Assembly (NCBI RefSeq): GCF_014647495.1
Contig: NZ_BMPH01000011.1
Location: forward strand, 93,354-157,353
Direction of reading: 5' to 3'
DNA length: 64,000 bases
DNA from: Glutamicibacter protophormiae
GTDB taxonomy: Bacteria; Actinomycetota; Actinomycetes; Actinomycetales; Micrococcaceae
The notes beneath the pieces are model-generated. The model had not been told where the DNA came from. It did no database searches and saw only the letters and a list, made by a program, of their open reading frames with translations. Position numbers and translations under genes: made by a program. Of this stretch, positions 1 through 8,415 are shown in pieces. Each line of letters starts with the position of its first letter. The stretch's first letter is position 1.

Positions 1-747
1 GCGGGACGCGCCGGCGGCGCACAGCCGCCGGCCCACCCCGGTGGATCCCGTGAAGCTCAGTCCGTCCAGGTGCTCGTGCTCCATGATCGCGTCGCCCAGC
101 GAGCCCGGCCCGATGACCAGGTTCAGCACGCCGGCCGGCAGGCCGGCATGGGCCAGGGCCTCCACCAGGCGCACCGCCAGCAGCGGCACCAGGCTGGCCG
201 GCTTGAAGACCACGGTGTTGCCGAAGACCAGCGCCGGGGCGATCTTCCAGGCCGGGATGGCGATCGGGAAATTGAACGGCGTGATCACGCCGATGACGCC
301 CAGCGGCTTATGGGTGACCATGATCTGCTCCCCGGCACGCGGGGACTGGTAGACGGTGCCGGCGGCGCGCTCGGCCTCGCCGGCGTAGTAGGTGAGGATC
401 TGCGCGGCGCGCAGCACCTCACCCACGCCTTCGGCCCTGGTTTTGCCTTCCTCGGCGGAGAGCTGCTCGCCGAAACCGGCGGAGTTCTCCTGCAGGTAGG
501 CGGCGGCCTTGACGAGGATCGCCCCGCGGGCGGCCATCGGCGTGGCCGCCCAGGACTTGCGCGCCGCCTCGGCGGCCTGGAACGCCTGGTCGATCTGGTC
601 CGCGCTGGCGGCATTGCCGGAGGCCAGGACGCGGGTGGAGTCCGAGGCGCTCTGCGTGGTGATGGTGCCGCCCTCGCCCTGCACCCAGACACCGTTGATG
701 TACTGGTCGAGCTGGGCGAGCAGGTGTGCGGAGGTCGATAGGGTCAT
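1..747 (-). CDS. Aldehyde dehydrogenase family protein (semialdehyde dehydrogenase type), C-terminal half beyond window
   Basis: NAD(P)-dependent aldehyde dehydrogenase, which oxidises an aldehyde to the carboxylate in the cytoplasm. The first 249 codons are present and the frame is still open at base 1. Visible family marks are the oxyanion-hole Asn in the ITPFNFPIAIPAWK stretch, the KPA cofactor-binding segment and the SFTGST Rossmann turn. The catalytic Glu and Cys lie outside the window. The ATG at 747 has an AGAAGG ribosome site about 9 nt upstream. It follows the glutaryl-CoA dehydrogenase gene by about 34 bp on the same strand, so the two are probably co-transcribed. Context suggests glutarate-semialdehyde or a similar omega-semialdehyde as substrate. 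The N-terminal half also resembles ketoglutaric-semialdehyde dehydrogenases, so the substrate is not settled. Confidence 0.85.
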   Translation of the reverse strand, partial: MTLSTSAHLLAQLDQYINGVWVQGEGGTITTQSASDSTRVLASGNAASADQIDQAFQAAEAARKSWAATPMAARGAILVKAAAYLQENSAGFGEQLSAEEGKTRAEGVGEVLRAAQILTYYAGEAERAAGTVYQSPRAGEQIMVTHKPLGVIGVITPFNFPIAIPAWKIAPALVFGNTVVFKPASLVPLLAVRLVEALAHAGLPAGVLNLVIGPGSLGDAIMEHEHLDGLSFTGSTGVGRRLCAAGASR

Positions 748-781
748 CGAAGTATGCCTTCTCTCGTGCGGTTCGTCCGGT

Positions 782-1960
782 TTAGCGGAAGGCCGGGACG
801 CCGGTCAGCTTGTTGCCCAGGATCAGGGTGTGGACTTCGTCGGTGCCCTCGTAGGTGCGCACGGATTCCAGGTTGTTGGCGTGACGCAGCGGCGAGTAGT
901 CCAGGGTGATGCCGTTGCCGCCCAGGATGGTGCGCGCCTCGCGGCAGATCTCGATGGCCTCGCGGCAGTTGTTCAGCTTGCCCACGGAGATCTGGTGCAG
1001 GTCCAGGGTGCCGGCGTCCTTCTGACGCCCGATGTGCAGCGCCAGCAGGAAGCCCTTGTTGATTTCCAGGGCCATGTCCACCAGCTTCTGCTGGGTCAGC
1101 TGGTAGCCGGCCAGCGGCTTGTCGAACTGCAGCCGCTCCTGCGAGTACTTCAGCGCCACCTCGAAGGCATCGCGGGCGGCGCCCATGGAGCCCCAGATGA
1201 TGCCGTAACGGGCTTCATTCAGGCAGGAGAACGGGCCCTTCAGGCCCTTGACCTCAGGCAGCACGGCCGAGCCGGGAAGGCGCACGTCGACCAGCTCGAT
1301 TTCGCACTGGATCGAGGCGCGCATGGACAGCTTCGGCTCGATCGGGGTGGCCTTGTAGCCCGGGGTGCTGGTCGGGACCACGAAACCGCGGATGCCCTCG
1401 TCGGTCTGCGCCCAGATGACGGCGACCTTGGCGACGTTGGCCAGGCCGATCCAGCGCTTGGAGCCGTTGAGCACCCAGTCGTCGCCGTCGCGGCGGGCGA
1501 AGGTCTTCATGCTGGACGGGTCGGATCCTGCGGTCGGTTCGGTCAACCCGAAGCAGCCGATGGCCTCGCCGGCGGCCATCTGCGGCAGCCATTCCTGCTT
1601 CTGCTCCTCGGAGCCGTGCTTGTATATGGCGCTCATGGCCAGCGAACCCTGCACCGAGACGAAGGTGCGCAAGCCCGAGTCGCCGGCTTCCAGCTCTGCG
1701 CCGGCCAAGCCGTACTCCACGGCGGAGCGTCCGGCGCAGCCGTAGCCGTCCAGGTGCATGCCCAGCAGGCCGAGCTTGGCCATTTCCGGCACGATCTCCA
1801 GCGGGAAGACCGCGTCCTCGTACCAGCGGGCGATGTTCGGCTTGATGTTCTCATTGACGAAGCCGCGAACCGAGTCGCGCAGGGCGAGCTCTTCGCTGGT
1901 CAGCAGCGCATCGAAGTTGATCAGGTCTGCCGGGTCCAAAACGCGTTCTGCCAGTGCCAT
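782..1960 (-). CDS. gcdH: Glutaryl-CoA dehydrogenase (acyl-CoA dehydrogenase family)
   Basis: FAD enzyme that oxidises and decarboxylates glutaryl-CoA to crotonyl-CoA in the lysine, cadaverine and glutarate degradation route. The 392-residue length is typical. The N-terminal helical domain is followed by the flavin-contact segment CFGLTEPTAGSDP and the C-terminal helical domain. The catalytic base is the Glu at about residue 371 in TYEGTDEVH, the position and context used by glutaryl-CoA dehydrogenases. The ATG at 1960 is preceded by AAGGAGA. It lies upstream of the aldehyde dehydrogenase and diverges from PucR regulator 1. A class III CoA-transferase gene nearby could supply glutaryl-CoA. 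A general acyl-CoA dehydrogenase is a less likely alternative. Confidence 0.9.
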   Translation of the reverse strand: MALAERVLDPADLINFDALLTSEELALRDSVRGFVNENIKPNIARWYEDAVFPLEIVPEMAKLGLLGMHLDGYGCAGRSAVEYGLAGAELEAGDSGLRTFVSVQGSLAMSAIYKHGSEEQKQEWLPQMAAGEAIGCFGLTEPTAGSDPSSMKTFARRDGDDWVLNGSKRWIGLANVAKVAVIWAQTDEGIRGFVVPTSTPGYKATPIEPKLSMRASIQCEIELVDVRLPGSAVLPEVKGLKGPFSCLNEARYGIIWGSMGAARDAFEVALKYSQERLQFDKPLAGYQLTQQKLVDMALEINKGFLLALHIGRQKDAGTLDLHQISVGKLNNCREAIEICREARTILGGNGITLDYSPLRHANNLESVRTYEGTDEVHTLILGNKLTGVPAFR

Positions 1961-2008
1961 GGTGGTCTCCTTGAAGAGGTGTTGAAACGTGGGATTCGGT
2001 GCGCCACG

Positions 2009-2025
2009 GTCCCGTTAGACGGGAC
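2009..2025. promoter_or_regulatory. Inverted repeat in gcdH-pucR intergenic region
   Basis: GTCCCGT-TAG-ACGGGAC is a perfect 7-bp inverted repeat with a 3-nt centre, in the 171-bp divergent spacer. It could be an operator for the neighbouring PucR or a small hairpin in the gcdH leader. There is no direct evidence for either role. Confidence 0.35.
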
Positions 2026-2119
2026 TTCGTCACACGCTGTTGAACTGCTTACCTAAGAAATTACGGAACTTTTGTGATTCGCGCCTTAGACATTCTGTAC
2101 AAGAGACTGCGTTTCATCG

Positions 2120-2125
2120 GATACT
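2120..2125 (+). promoter_or_regulatory. Putative -10 box of a leaderless pucR mRNA
   Basis: GATACT ends 6 nt before the ATG at 2132, and no Shine-Dalgarno sequence is present. This is the spacing expected if transcription starts at the A of the start codon. The paralogous regulator at 13966 has the same arrangement. Confidence 0.45.
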
Positions 2126-2131
2126 TTTTCT

Positions 2132-3676
2132 ATGATCACCCTTCTTCAGCTCGGCACTGCCCTGGCGACGGACCTGGAACCGGGTCCTTCGGGCCACTAC
2201 AGCGCCATCCCGATTGCCGGCGTCCACGTCTCCGAGCTGGAGGATCCGACCCCGTATCTTTCCGGCGGCGAGCTGCTGCTGACCACCGGCATGATTTTCG
2301 CCCGCGGCCAGGTCGACCCGGCCGCTTACATCCAGCGGCTGCAGGAGAAATCCATCAAGGTTCTCGGAATCGGCCTGGGGCCTTCGCTGACCGCGATCCC
2401 GCCGGCCCTGGCCGCGGCCTGCGCGGAGGCAAACCTGGAGGTGGTGGTGATTCCAGACCAGGTGCCTTTCCAGAACATCTCGCGCGCCTACTGGAATCTG
2501 GCCATGCGCAGCAGCAACGCGGATTTGATGGATTCGCTCGGCACCCAGACGGCCATGGCCCGCGCGGCCATGCGCCCGGACGCGGTTCCCGCGGTGGTGC
2601 GCGGGCTGGCGCAGTCGCTGGGCGGCTGGGCGGCCTATGTGCCGCGCTTCGGCGAGGGAGAAACGGTCTGGCCGCCGTCCGCGGAGCAGTTCATGCCCAA
2701 GGTGCGCAGGGAAACCCACCGCATCGACAAGCTCGAAGCGCCCAGCACTGCGACCTTCGAAATCCTGAACCAGCCGGTAGTGCTCTATCCGGTCCTGGTC
2801 AATGCGCAGGTCTACGGGGTGCTCGCGCTCGGTCCGGGCCGGCGGTTGACCCCGGCGGACCGGCAGGTCATCACGACGGTCTGCGTGCTGCTGGCCATGC
2901 GCTCGCGCCAGCGCGAGCAACAGGCCGAATCCACTGCGGTGCTGGGCAGCGCGGTGGCCAAGCTCGCGGTGCGCGGCCAGTTGGAGGCGGCCAGGATGCT
3001 GGCCGAGGATTCAGGGCTGCCCGATGTCCCCTCGACGCTCAGGCTGCTGGCGCTGCGCGCGCAGGGCAGCATCCCGGTGTCTTTCGCCGCCGAGTCGGTC
3101 CGGGGGCTGCTGGGTCCGGAGCCCTACGACCTGGGACCGGCGCTGAAGGCCACGCCCTTCGTGTTCGAGCACGAGAACTCGCTGATCGCCCTGCTTGACG
3201 CGGCACTGGTGGCCCCGCTGACCGAGCGTCCCTTCGACGACCTGGAGGGCACCGAGTTCCAGGTGCTGGGCTTCTCCCCCGAGCACCCGGCCCGGGAACC
3301 GGAAACGGCGGCGGTGCTCTCCGCGGAAATCCAGGGCACGCAGATCCCGGCGATCTTCCAGGCGCTGCGCGCCGCCATTGCGCGGGCGCCGAAGGGCATG
3401 CTGACGCATCTGGGCTCCAGCGACGAGTCCAAGGCGTCCAACTGGGTCAAGGCGCTGCACGAGTACGCCAGGGCGGATCTCGTGGCCACGGTCACCAGCT
3501 ACCTGCGCCACCGCGGCACCTGGGAGGAAGCGGCCCGGGAATTGGGGCTGCACCGCAACACGCTGCGCTACCGCATGCAGCTGGTGAATTCGCTGATCGG
3601 CGTGGATGTTGACGACCCGGACGTTTCAGCGCACCTGTGGCTTGCCCTGCGGCACGCCGAAACGCACGGATTCTAG
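2132..3676 (+). CDS. PucR family transcriptional regulator 1
   Basis: 514-residue cytoplasmic activator of the PucR/CdaR type. The N-terminal PucR domain begins MITLLQLG and contains the hallmark segment HVSELEDPTPYLSGGELLLTTGM (residues about 30-52). A GGDEF-like middle region follows, and the C-terminal HTH_30 domain (about 450-508) contains RGTWEEAARELGLHRNTLRYR. It diverges from gcdH-aldehyde dehydrogenase and converges on the CoA-transferase gene, whose stop codon is only 9 bp away, so it most likely controls this catabolic block. It is a clear paralogue of the regulator at 13966. The inducer cannot be read from the sequence. Confidence 0.88.
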   Translation: MITLLQLGTALATDLEPGPSGHYSAIPIAGVHVSELEDPTPYLSGGELLLTTGMIFARGQVDPAAYIQRLQEKSIKVLGIGLGPSLTAIPPALAAACAEANLEVVVIPDQVPFQNISRAYWNLAMRSSNADLMDSLGTQTAMARAAMRPDAVPAVVRGLAQSLGGWAAYVPRFGEGETVWPPSAEQFMPKVRRETHRIDKLEAPSTATFEILNQPVVLYPVLVNAQVYGVLALGPGRRLTPADRQVITTVCVLLAMRSRQREQQAESTAVLGSAVAKLAVRGQLEAARMLAEDSGLPDVPSTLRLLALRAQGSIPVSFAAESVRGLLGPEPYDLGPALKATPFVFEHENSLIALLDAALVAPLTERPFDDLEGTEFQVLGFSPEHPAREPETAAVLSAEIQGTQIPAIFQALRAAIARAPKGMLTHLGSSDESKASNWVKALHEYARADLVATVTSYLRHRGTWEEAARELGLHRNTLRYRMQLVNSLIGVDVDDPDVSAHLWLALRHAETHGF

Positions 3677-3685
3677 GAACAGGTC

Positions 3686-4849
3686 CTAGACGGCGGCGGC
3701 GGCCCCCAGCCATCCGCGCACCACGTCATTGTGCTCGCCGAGCTTCGGCGGGGCCTGGCGCGGGGTATCCAGCGCAGGGGTCCAGGTCGCCGGATGCCGC
3801 ACCTGTTCGCCAACTGCGGTGCCCTGCTCGTCCAGCACCTCGATGGTGGGCTCCAGGCCTAGCGAGGCGGCGTAGTCCAGGCCTTCGGCGATGTTTGCGA
3901 CCTTGCCGGCGGGCACGCCGACCTCGGTCAGGCGGCGCTGCCAGTTGGCGCCGGTGTCGGCGCGCAGCGCCTGCTCCAGCAGCGGGATGAGCTCCTCGCG
4001 GTGCGCCACGCGCTGGGTGTTGGTGGAAAACTTCGGGTCGCCGCTCAGCTCGGGAACCCCCAGCTCGGCGCACAGCTTGACGAACTGGCCGTCGTTGCCG
4101 CAGGCCACGGCCACCGAGCCGTCCTGGCAGTCCAGCAGCTGGTACGGAACGATGGACGGGTGGGCGTTGCCCATGCGCCCGGCGATCTTGCCGGCGCCCA
4201 GGTATGCCTGGCCCTGGTTGGCCAGCGCGCCCTGCAGGCTGGAGAGCAGGTTCACCTCGATGTGGGCGCCGCGTCCGGTCTTCTGCCGGTTCTGCAGCGC
4301 GGCCAGGATCGCGATGGTGGCGTCCTTGGCGGTGAGCACGTCCACCAGCGCCACGCCGGCCTTCATCGGGTCCGCGTCCGGTTCGCCGGTGATGGACATC
4401 AGCCCGCCCAGGGCCTGCACGATGAAGTCGTACCCGGGGATCTTGGATCCGCCCGCCGACCCGAAGCCGGTGATCGAGGCGTAGATCAGCGAAGGGTTCA
4501 GCTCTGAAAGCTCCGCATAGCCCAGACCCATCTTGTCCATGCCGCCGGTGATGAAGTTCTCCACCAGCACGTCCGCCTTGGAGACCAGCTCGCGGGCGAC
4601 CTCGCGGTCCTGCTCGTTGCGCAGGTCCAGTGCGATGGACTGCTTGTTGCGGTTGACCGACTCGAAGTAGGTGGCGCCGGTCGCGGAGAAGGGAGGACCC
4701 CAGCTGCGGGTGTCGTCCCCGGATTCGGGGCGTTCGACCTTGATGACCCGCGCGCCCAGGTCGGCGAGCGTCATGGTGCTCAGTGGTCCGGCGAGAACCC
4801 GGGAAAAGTCTGCGACGACGATTCCGTCCAATGGTCGAAGTCCGGTCAT
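3686..4849 (-). CDS. CaiB/BaiF (class III) CoA-transferase, possibly glutarate CoA-transferase
   Basis: 387-residue family III CoA-transferase, which moves CoA between carboxylic acids through an aspartyl-CoA thioester. The N-terminal LDGIVVADFSRVLAGPL and DLGARVIKVERPESGDDTRSWGPP segments are diagnostic, and the central NFITGGMDKMGLGY matches the family. The catalytic Asp is expected in the YDFIVQALGG region of this group. I chose the ATG at 4849, behind AGGGGAG, over an in-frame ATG 57 bp upstream that lacks a ribosome site. With glutaryl-CoA dehydrogenase next door, succinyl-CoA:glutarate CoA-transferase is the most economical role. Substrate is inferred from context only. Confidence 0.8.
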   Translation of the reverse strand: MTGLRPLDGIVVADFSRVLAGPLSTMTLADLGARVIKVERPESGDDTRSWGPPFSATGATYFESVNRNKQSIALDLRNEQDREVARELVSKADVLVENFITGGMDKMGLGYAELSELNPSLIYASITGFGSAGGSKIPGYDFIVQALGGLMSITGEPDADPMKAGVALVDVLTAKDATIAILAALQNRQKTGRGAHIEVNLLSSLQGALANQGQAYLGAGKIAGRMGNAHPSIVPYQLLDCQDGSVAVACGNDGQFVKLCAELGVPELSGDPKFSTNTQRVAHREELIPLLEQALRADTGANWQRRLTEVGVPAGKVANIAEGLDYAASLGLEPTIEVLDEQGTAVGEQVRHPATWTPALDTPRQAPPKLGEHNDVVRGWLGAAAAV

Positions 4850-4989
4850 GATGCTCCCCTGCTCGTTGATTTCGTCCTTCTCTACCCTAGGTGTGCGCAC
4901 CGTCACGGGCTTAGGCCGTTCTGCCCAAGTTCTTGTGAAGAATGCACAAAAAATCGGTGCTTTGCCGCCGCACGGCCTGCGGACACCTG

Positions 4990-6171
4990 CTACGGGGCGG
5001 CAGCTTCGGCGCGCAGGGCGTCGTGAATCAGCTGGGAGCTGCCCTCGTGCCCGAAGCTGAAGGAACCGGTGGCATCCATCCGGCCCAGCACTTCGGTTCC
5101 GGCCGGCGTTGATTCAAGCCGCCAGTCGGTTTCCTTGTCCATGTTGAACAGGTTGACGAACAACGCGCCGTCCGCGTGCGCCTGGAGCATCATGGTTTCC
5201 ACCCAGCCGGCCTGGGTGATCCAGTCCTCGGCCTCGGCGTAGAACGGCGGGCTCTGCGGCCAGTGGAAGACCCAGGAGCCCCAGGCCTCGGCGCACTCGC
5301 CCGAGCCGGTGAAGAATGATTCGCCGCGCGAAGCCGAGGCGACTTCCGCGATGCCCCATGGCTTGCCGCCGGCCAGCTCCTTGAGCTGCGCCACCGGTGC
5401 GCCGAAGACGTCGTCATAGGACTGCCAGTTGCAATTGACGGCGGGGTCGTTGGCGTCGGCCCAGTTGAAACCATCCAACGCCAGCACATCCACGTAGTCC
5501 GCGCCCGGGTAGACCGAGGCGAAGTCGACCGGCGTCCCGTCGGGGGTCGAGCCCGCTACCAACGGGTTCCAGACCATGGCCGCATCCGGCGCCCAGCGTT
5601 GTTTGAGCTCGTACACGTGCCGGAACATCCGGACGTAGTCGGCGGCGGTATTCCCGCCGTTCACCCCGACCGACCAGGGTCGGATGGCGTCGTTCATCTC
5701 CGGTGCGAAACGCACCAGGACCGGCTGGTCCGCCGCATGCTCCTGGGCCTGCCGCAGCCAGGAGACCAGATAGGTGTCGTGGTGTCCGTCGGCGATGGCC
5801 GCCGGGCGGTAGTCCGGCTGGTCCACGCTGCGGTTCTCCCAGTCGTAGGGTTCCCAGGCGATCAGCAGGGCCGCGTCACGCCGCGCGGCTTCGGCCGCAT
5901 AATCCGCCGGGAATCCGGGGTGGTTGGCGAAGTCCACGTACGTGGACAGCATCCCGTTCGAAGCCCCGAGCTCGGCTTCGTCCCCGGGCACGTCCCCGAG
6001 CTGCGCGGCGGCCCACCCGACGACCGTCCGGCAGCTGCCGGGGTCCGCGCGCCCGCTGCATCCCTGCGGCGGTTCGGCGGCCTGCGCCGGCGGAAGGGCG
6101 GCCAGGGACAGCGCCGCCGCCAGCGCGGCGGCGCCGATCCGGCGGAAACCTGGAAAGGCTGGTTGGGGCAC
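4990..6171 (-). CDS. Secreted glycoside hydrolase, GH26-like
   Basis: 393 residues. Residues 1-31 form a signal peptide (basic start, hydrophobic AAALAAALSLAALPPA core, AQA cleavage site), so the mature enzyme is exported. The rest looks like a GH26-type (beta/alpha)8 domain. The probable acid/base Glu is in VLVRFAPEMND and the probable nucleophile Glu in PWGIAEVASASR, with WNPLVAG between them. GH26 enzymes cleave beta-mannans or mixed-linkage glucans. The start is GTG at 6171 behind AGAAGGA. It lies directly downstream of the marR-exporter operon on the same strand but has its own ribosome site. The sugar specificity cannot be predicted, and the family assignment rests on motifs only. Confidence 0.7.
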   Translation of the reverse strand: MPQPAFPGFRRIGAAALAAALSLAALPPAQAAEPPQGCSGRADPGSCRTVVGWAAAQLGDVPGDEAELGASNGMLSTYVDFANHPGFPADYAAEAARRDAALLIAWEPYDWENRSVDQPDYRPAAIADGHHDTYLVSWLRQAQEHAADQPVLVRFAPEMNDAIRPWSVGVNGGNTAADYVRMFRHVYELKQRWAPDAAMVWNPLVAGSTPDGTPVDFASVYPGADYVDVLALDGFNWADANDPAVNCNWQSYDDVFGAPVAQLKELAGGKPWGIAEVASASRGESFFTGSGECAEAWGSWVFHWPQSPPFYAEAEDWITQAGWVETMMLQAHADGALFVNLFNMDKETDWRLESTPAGTEVLGRMDATGSFSFGHEGSSQLIHDALRAEAAAP

Positions 6172-6256
6172 GGCAGTTCCTTCTCCCGGGCGGCCCCACC
6201 CGCTCCGGAAGGGGTGCCGCGACTGGCGCCGGCACAGGACCGTCCCGGCGCGGATC

Positions 6257-7816
6257 CTAGATCGTCTTGCGCAACGGCACTTCCTTGATGCACAGGATGC
6301 AGATGAAGGCGACGGCGGCGACCGCGGCCGAGACCAGGAACACCAGCCCCGTGGCTTCGCCGTAGGCCGATTCGACCACCCCGCGCACCGCCGGCGGCAT
6401 GCCCGACAGGTTCAGCGAGCCGCCGGCACCGCCCTTCGAGGTGTTCACGCCCAGCCGCTCCAGCCCCTCCGACACCAGGGTGGCGACCTGGGCGGCGAGC
6501 ATGGCGCCGAGGAAGGCGACACCGGCGGAACCGCCCACCGAACGGAAGAATGCCACCGAGGAGCTGGCAGCGCCGATGTCGGTGACCTTCACGGTGTTCT
6601 GCACCGCGAGCACCAGGTTCTGCAGCATGAAGCCCATGCCCACGCCGTTCAGGAACATGCCGATGGCCAGGATCCAGTACTCGGTGTCGTGGTGCATGAA
6701 ACCCAGCAGCCCCAACCCGGCGACGTTCAGCAGCGAACCGATGACCAGGTAGACCTTCCACCGCCCGTAGCGGGTGATCATCTGGCCGGAGAACACCGAG
6801 CCGAAGTAGTTTCCCGCGATCATCGGCAGCGTCATCAGCCCGGCTTGGGTGGGGGTGGCTTCCCGGGCGATCTGGAAGTACTGCCCGATGAATGCGCCGC
6901 TGCCGAACATGCCCACGCCGATCGAGACGGAGGCGAGGATCGCCAACGAGGTGGTGCGGGTGGCGATGATCTTCAGCGGAATGATCGGTTCCACGACGCG
7001 GGATTCAACCAGCAGCAGCGCCGCGGTCAGCACCGCGACCGCGCCGAGCATGGTGTAGGTCTGCCAGGAGTTGAAGGCGAAGTACTCGTCCTTGCCCACA
7101 TAGGACACCCAGATCAGCAGCGTCGAGACCGCCACGGTCAGCAGCAGCGCGCCGCCCCAGTCGATGCGCACCGTGCGTTTCTGGTGGTTCAGGTGGAGGG
7201 TTTTCTGGATCAGGATCAGGGACAGCACGCTGATCGGAATGCCGAAGAAGAAGCACCAGCGCCAGCCCAGCGGCGAGTCGACGATGAACCCGCCCAGCAG
7301 CGGCCCGGTCGCAGTGGACACCGCCATGACGGCGCCGAAGTACCCGGAGTAGCGCCCGCGTTCGCGCGGGGCGATGACCGTGCCGATCACCGCCATGCCC
7401 ATGGCGGTCAGCCCGCCCATGCCGATCCCCTGGACCACGCGGGCGGCCAGCAGCACCGGAATGGACCACGCCATCCCGGCCAGGAACGACCCGAGAATGA
7501 AAATCAGGATGCCGACCTGCAGCAATTTCTTCTTGTTGAACAGATCCGCCATCTTGCCCCAGATCGGGGTGGTGGCCGCGTTGGCCAGCAAGGTGGTGGA
7601 CAGCACCCAGTTGAAGTCGGTCTGCGACCCGCCGAGCTTGTCCATGATGGTGGGCAGCGCGATGGCGACGATGGTGGCGGCGAGCATCGCCGCGAAGAAC
7701 GAGGCCAGCACGCCGGCGATGGAGCGCAGCACCTCGCGCTGCGTCATCTGCGGGGTGTCGGCGGCCGTCTCAGTCAGGTCGGTCGGCGTCGCGGCGCCCT
7801 GGGGCGGATTAGTCAT
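6257..7816 (-). CDS. DHA2 (EmrB/QacA) family MFS drug exporter
   Basis: 519-residue inner-membrane proton antiporter with about 14 hydrophobic helices. After a polar 30-residue start come the motif A-like region WGKMADLFNKKKLL in the loop between helices 2 and 3 and RVVQGIGMGGLTAMGMAVIG in helix 4, followed by the GPLLGG motif C region, all typical of 14-helix multidrug exporters. Its ATG overlaps the end of the marR gene by 8 bp (ATGACTAA), so translation is probably coupled and expression follows the MarR regulator. Substrate unknown. Exporters under MarR control usually remove toxic aromatic or amphipathic compounds. Confidence 0.88.
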   Translation of the reverse strand: MTNPPQGAATPTDLTETAADTPQMTQREVLRSIAGVLASFFAAMLAATIVAIALPTIMDKLGGSQTDFNWVLSTTLLANAATTPIWGKMADLFNKKKLLQVGILIFILGSFLAGMAWSIPVLLAARVVQGIGMGGLTAMGMAVIGTVIAPRERGRYSGYFGAVMAVSTATGPLLGGFIVDSPLGWRWCFFFGIPISVLSLILIQKTLHLNHQKRTVRIDWGGALLLTVAVSTLLIWVSYVGKDEYFAFNSWQTYTMLGAVAVLTAALLLVESRVVEPIIPLKIIATRTTSLAILASVSIGVGMFGSGAFIGQYFQIAREATPTQAGLMTLPMIAGNYFGSVFSGQMITRYGRWKVYLVIGSLLNVAGLGLLGFMHHDTEYWILAIGMFLNGVGMGFMLQNLVLAVQNTVKVTDIGAASSSVAFFRSVGGSAGVAFLGAMLAAQVATLVSEGLERLGVNTSKGGAGGSLNLSGMPPAVRGVVESAYGEATGLVFLVSAAVAAVAFICILCIKEVPLRKTI

Positions 7817-8315
7817 CGGGGTCGGTTCGTGGCTCTTCGGCCTGCAGCTCGCGATGCTCGTGGATGCCCTGGATCATCGAGTTGTTCAGTTCGCCCAGCG
7901 CGTCGGCGACCAGGGCCAACCGGTCGACGTCCCAGTCGGGCAGCAGCGGCCGCAGGCGTTCGATGCGCAGCTGCGCCCTGGCTTCGAGCCGGTCGCTGCC
8001 GGCCTCGGTGACCCACAGGACCTGGCGGCGGGCATCGAGGTCGCTGGGCCGCTTGTCCACCAGTCCTGCCTGCTCCAGTTCGGCCAGATGCCGGCTCATC
8101 GCCGCGGTGCCGATGCCCAGGTGGCTGGCCAGGTCGGCCGCGTGCGTCGGCTGGCGCATGTCCAGGGTCTTGAGCACGTGGTGCGAGGCGTTGGAGACCT
8201 CGGGATCGGTCTGGTCCAGGTGCGAGAAGGAGCGCAGCAGCCGCGAGGTTCGGGCCAGCTCGTCCAGCAGGCGTCCCAGCAGCTCGGTTGAAGCCTCATT
8301 CACTGGCCACTGCAC
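7809..8315 (-). CDS. MarR family transcriptional regulator
   Basis: Winged-helix repressor of about 168 residues. The helix-turn-helix and wing are visible in MRQPTHAADLASHLGIGTAAMSRHLAELEQAGLVDKRPSDLDARRQ, which ends with the DxRxxx wing typical of MarR. I chose the GTG at 8315. An upstream in-frame TTG at 8351 would sit inside the operator palindrome and has no ribosome site. The gene overlaps and precedes the exporter, so it is most likely a self-regulating repressor of this operon that is released by the exported drug. Confidence 0.85.
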   Translation of the reverse strand: MQWPVNEASTELLGRLLDELARTSRLLRSFSHLDQTDPEVSNASHHVLKTLDMRQPTHAADLASHLGIGTAAMSRHLAELEQAGLVDKRPSDLDARRQVLWVTEAGSDRLEARAQLRIERLRPLLPDWDVDRLALVADALGELNNSMIQGIHEHRELQAEEPRTDPDD

Positions 8316-8346
8316 AATATATCGCCTGCCTATCTTTAGGGTTCCA

Positions 8347-8363
8347 CTCAACTGTAAGTTGAG
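8347..8363 (-). promoter_or_regulatory. MarR operator overlapping the marR-exporter promoter
   Basis: CTCAACT-GTA-AGTTGAG is a perfect 7-bp inverted repeat. Read leftward, a TTGACC -35 box (about 8377-8382) is followed after 17 nt by TTACAG (8354-8359), which lies inside the palindrome. A repressor bound here would block the -10 region. Confidence 0.7.
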
Positions 8364-8403
8364 ATAGTTGCCTAGGTCAACGTTTTGCGGGTCTCACTCC
8401 CGA

Positions 8404-8409
8404 TAGGCT
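8404..8409 (+). promoter_or_regulatory. Putative -10 box, leaderless
   Basis: TAGGCT lies 6 nt before the GTG start at 8416. The GGAG between them is too close to the start to serve as a ribosome site. Confidence 0.5.
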
Positions 8410-8415
8410 GGAGTC

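Noticed and set aside
509..2056. A 515-codon plus-strand frame opposite gcdH
   Set aside because: The minus strand has complete glutaryl-CoA dehydrogenase motifs; the plus frame has none.
5924..8011. A 695-codon open frame on the plus strand opposite the DHA2 exporter
   Set aside because: Same reason: an antisense shadow with a His/Asp/Gln-rich composition and no domain, while the opposite strand encodes a full transporter.
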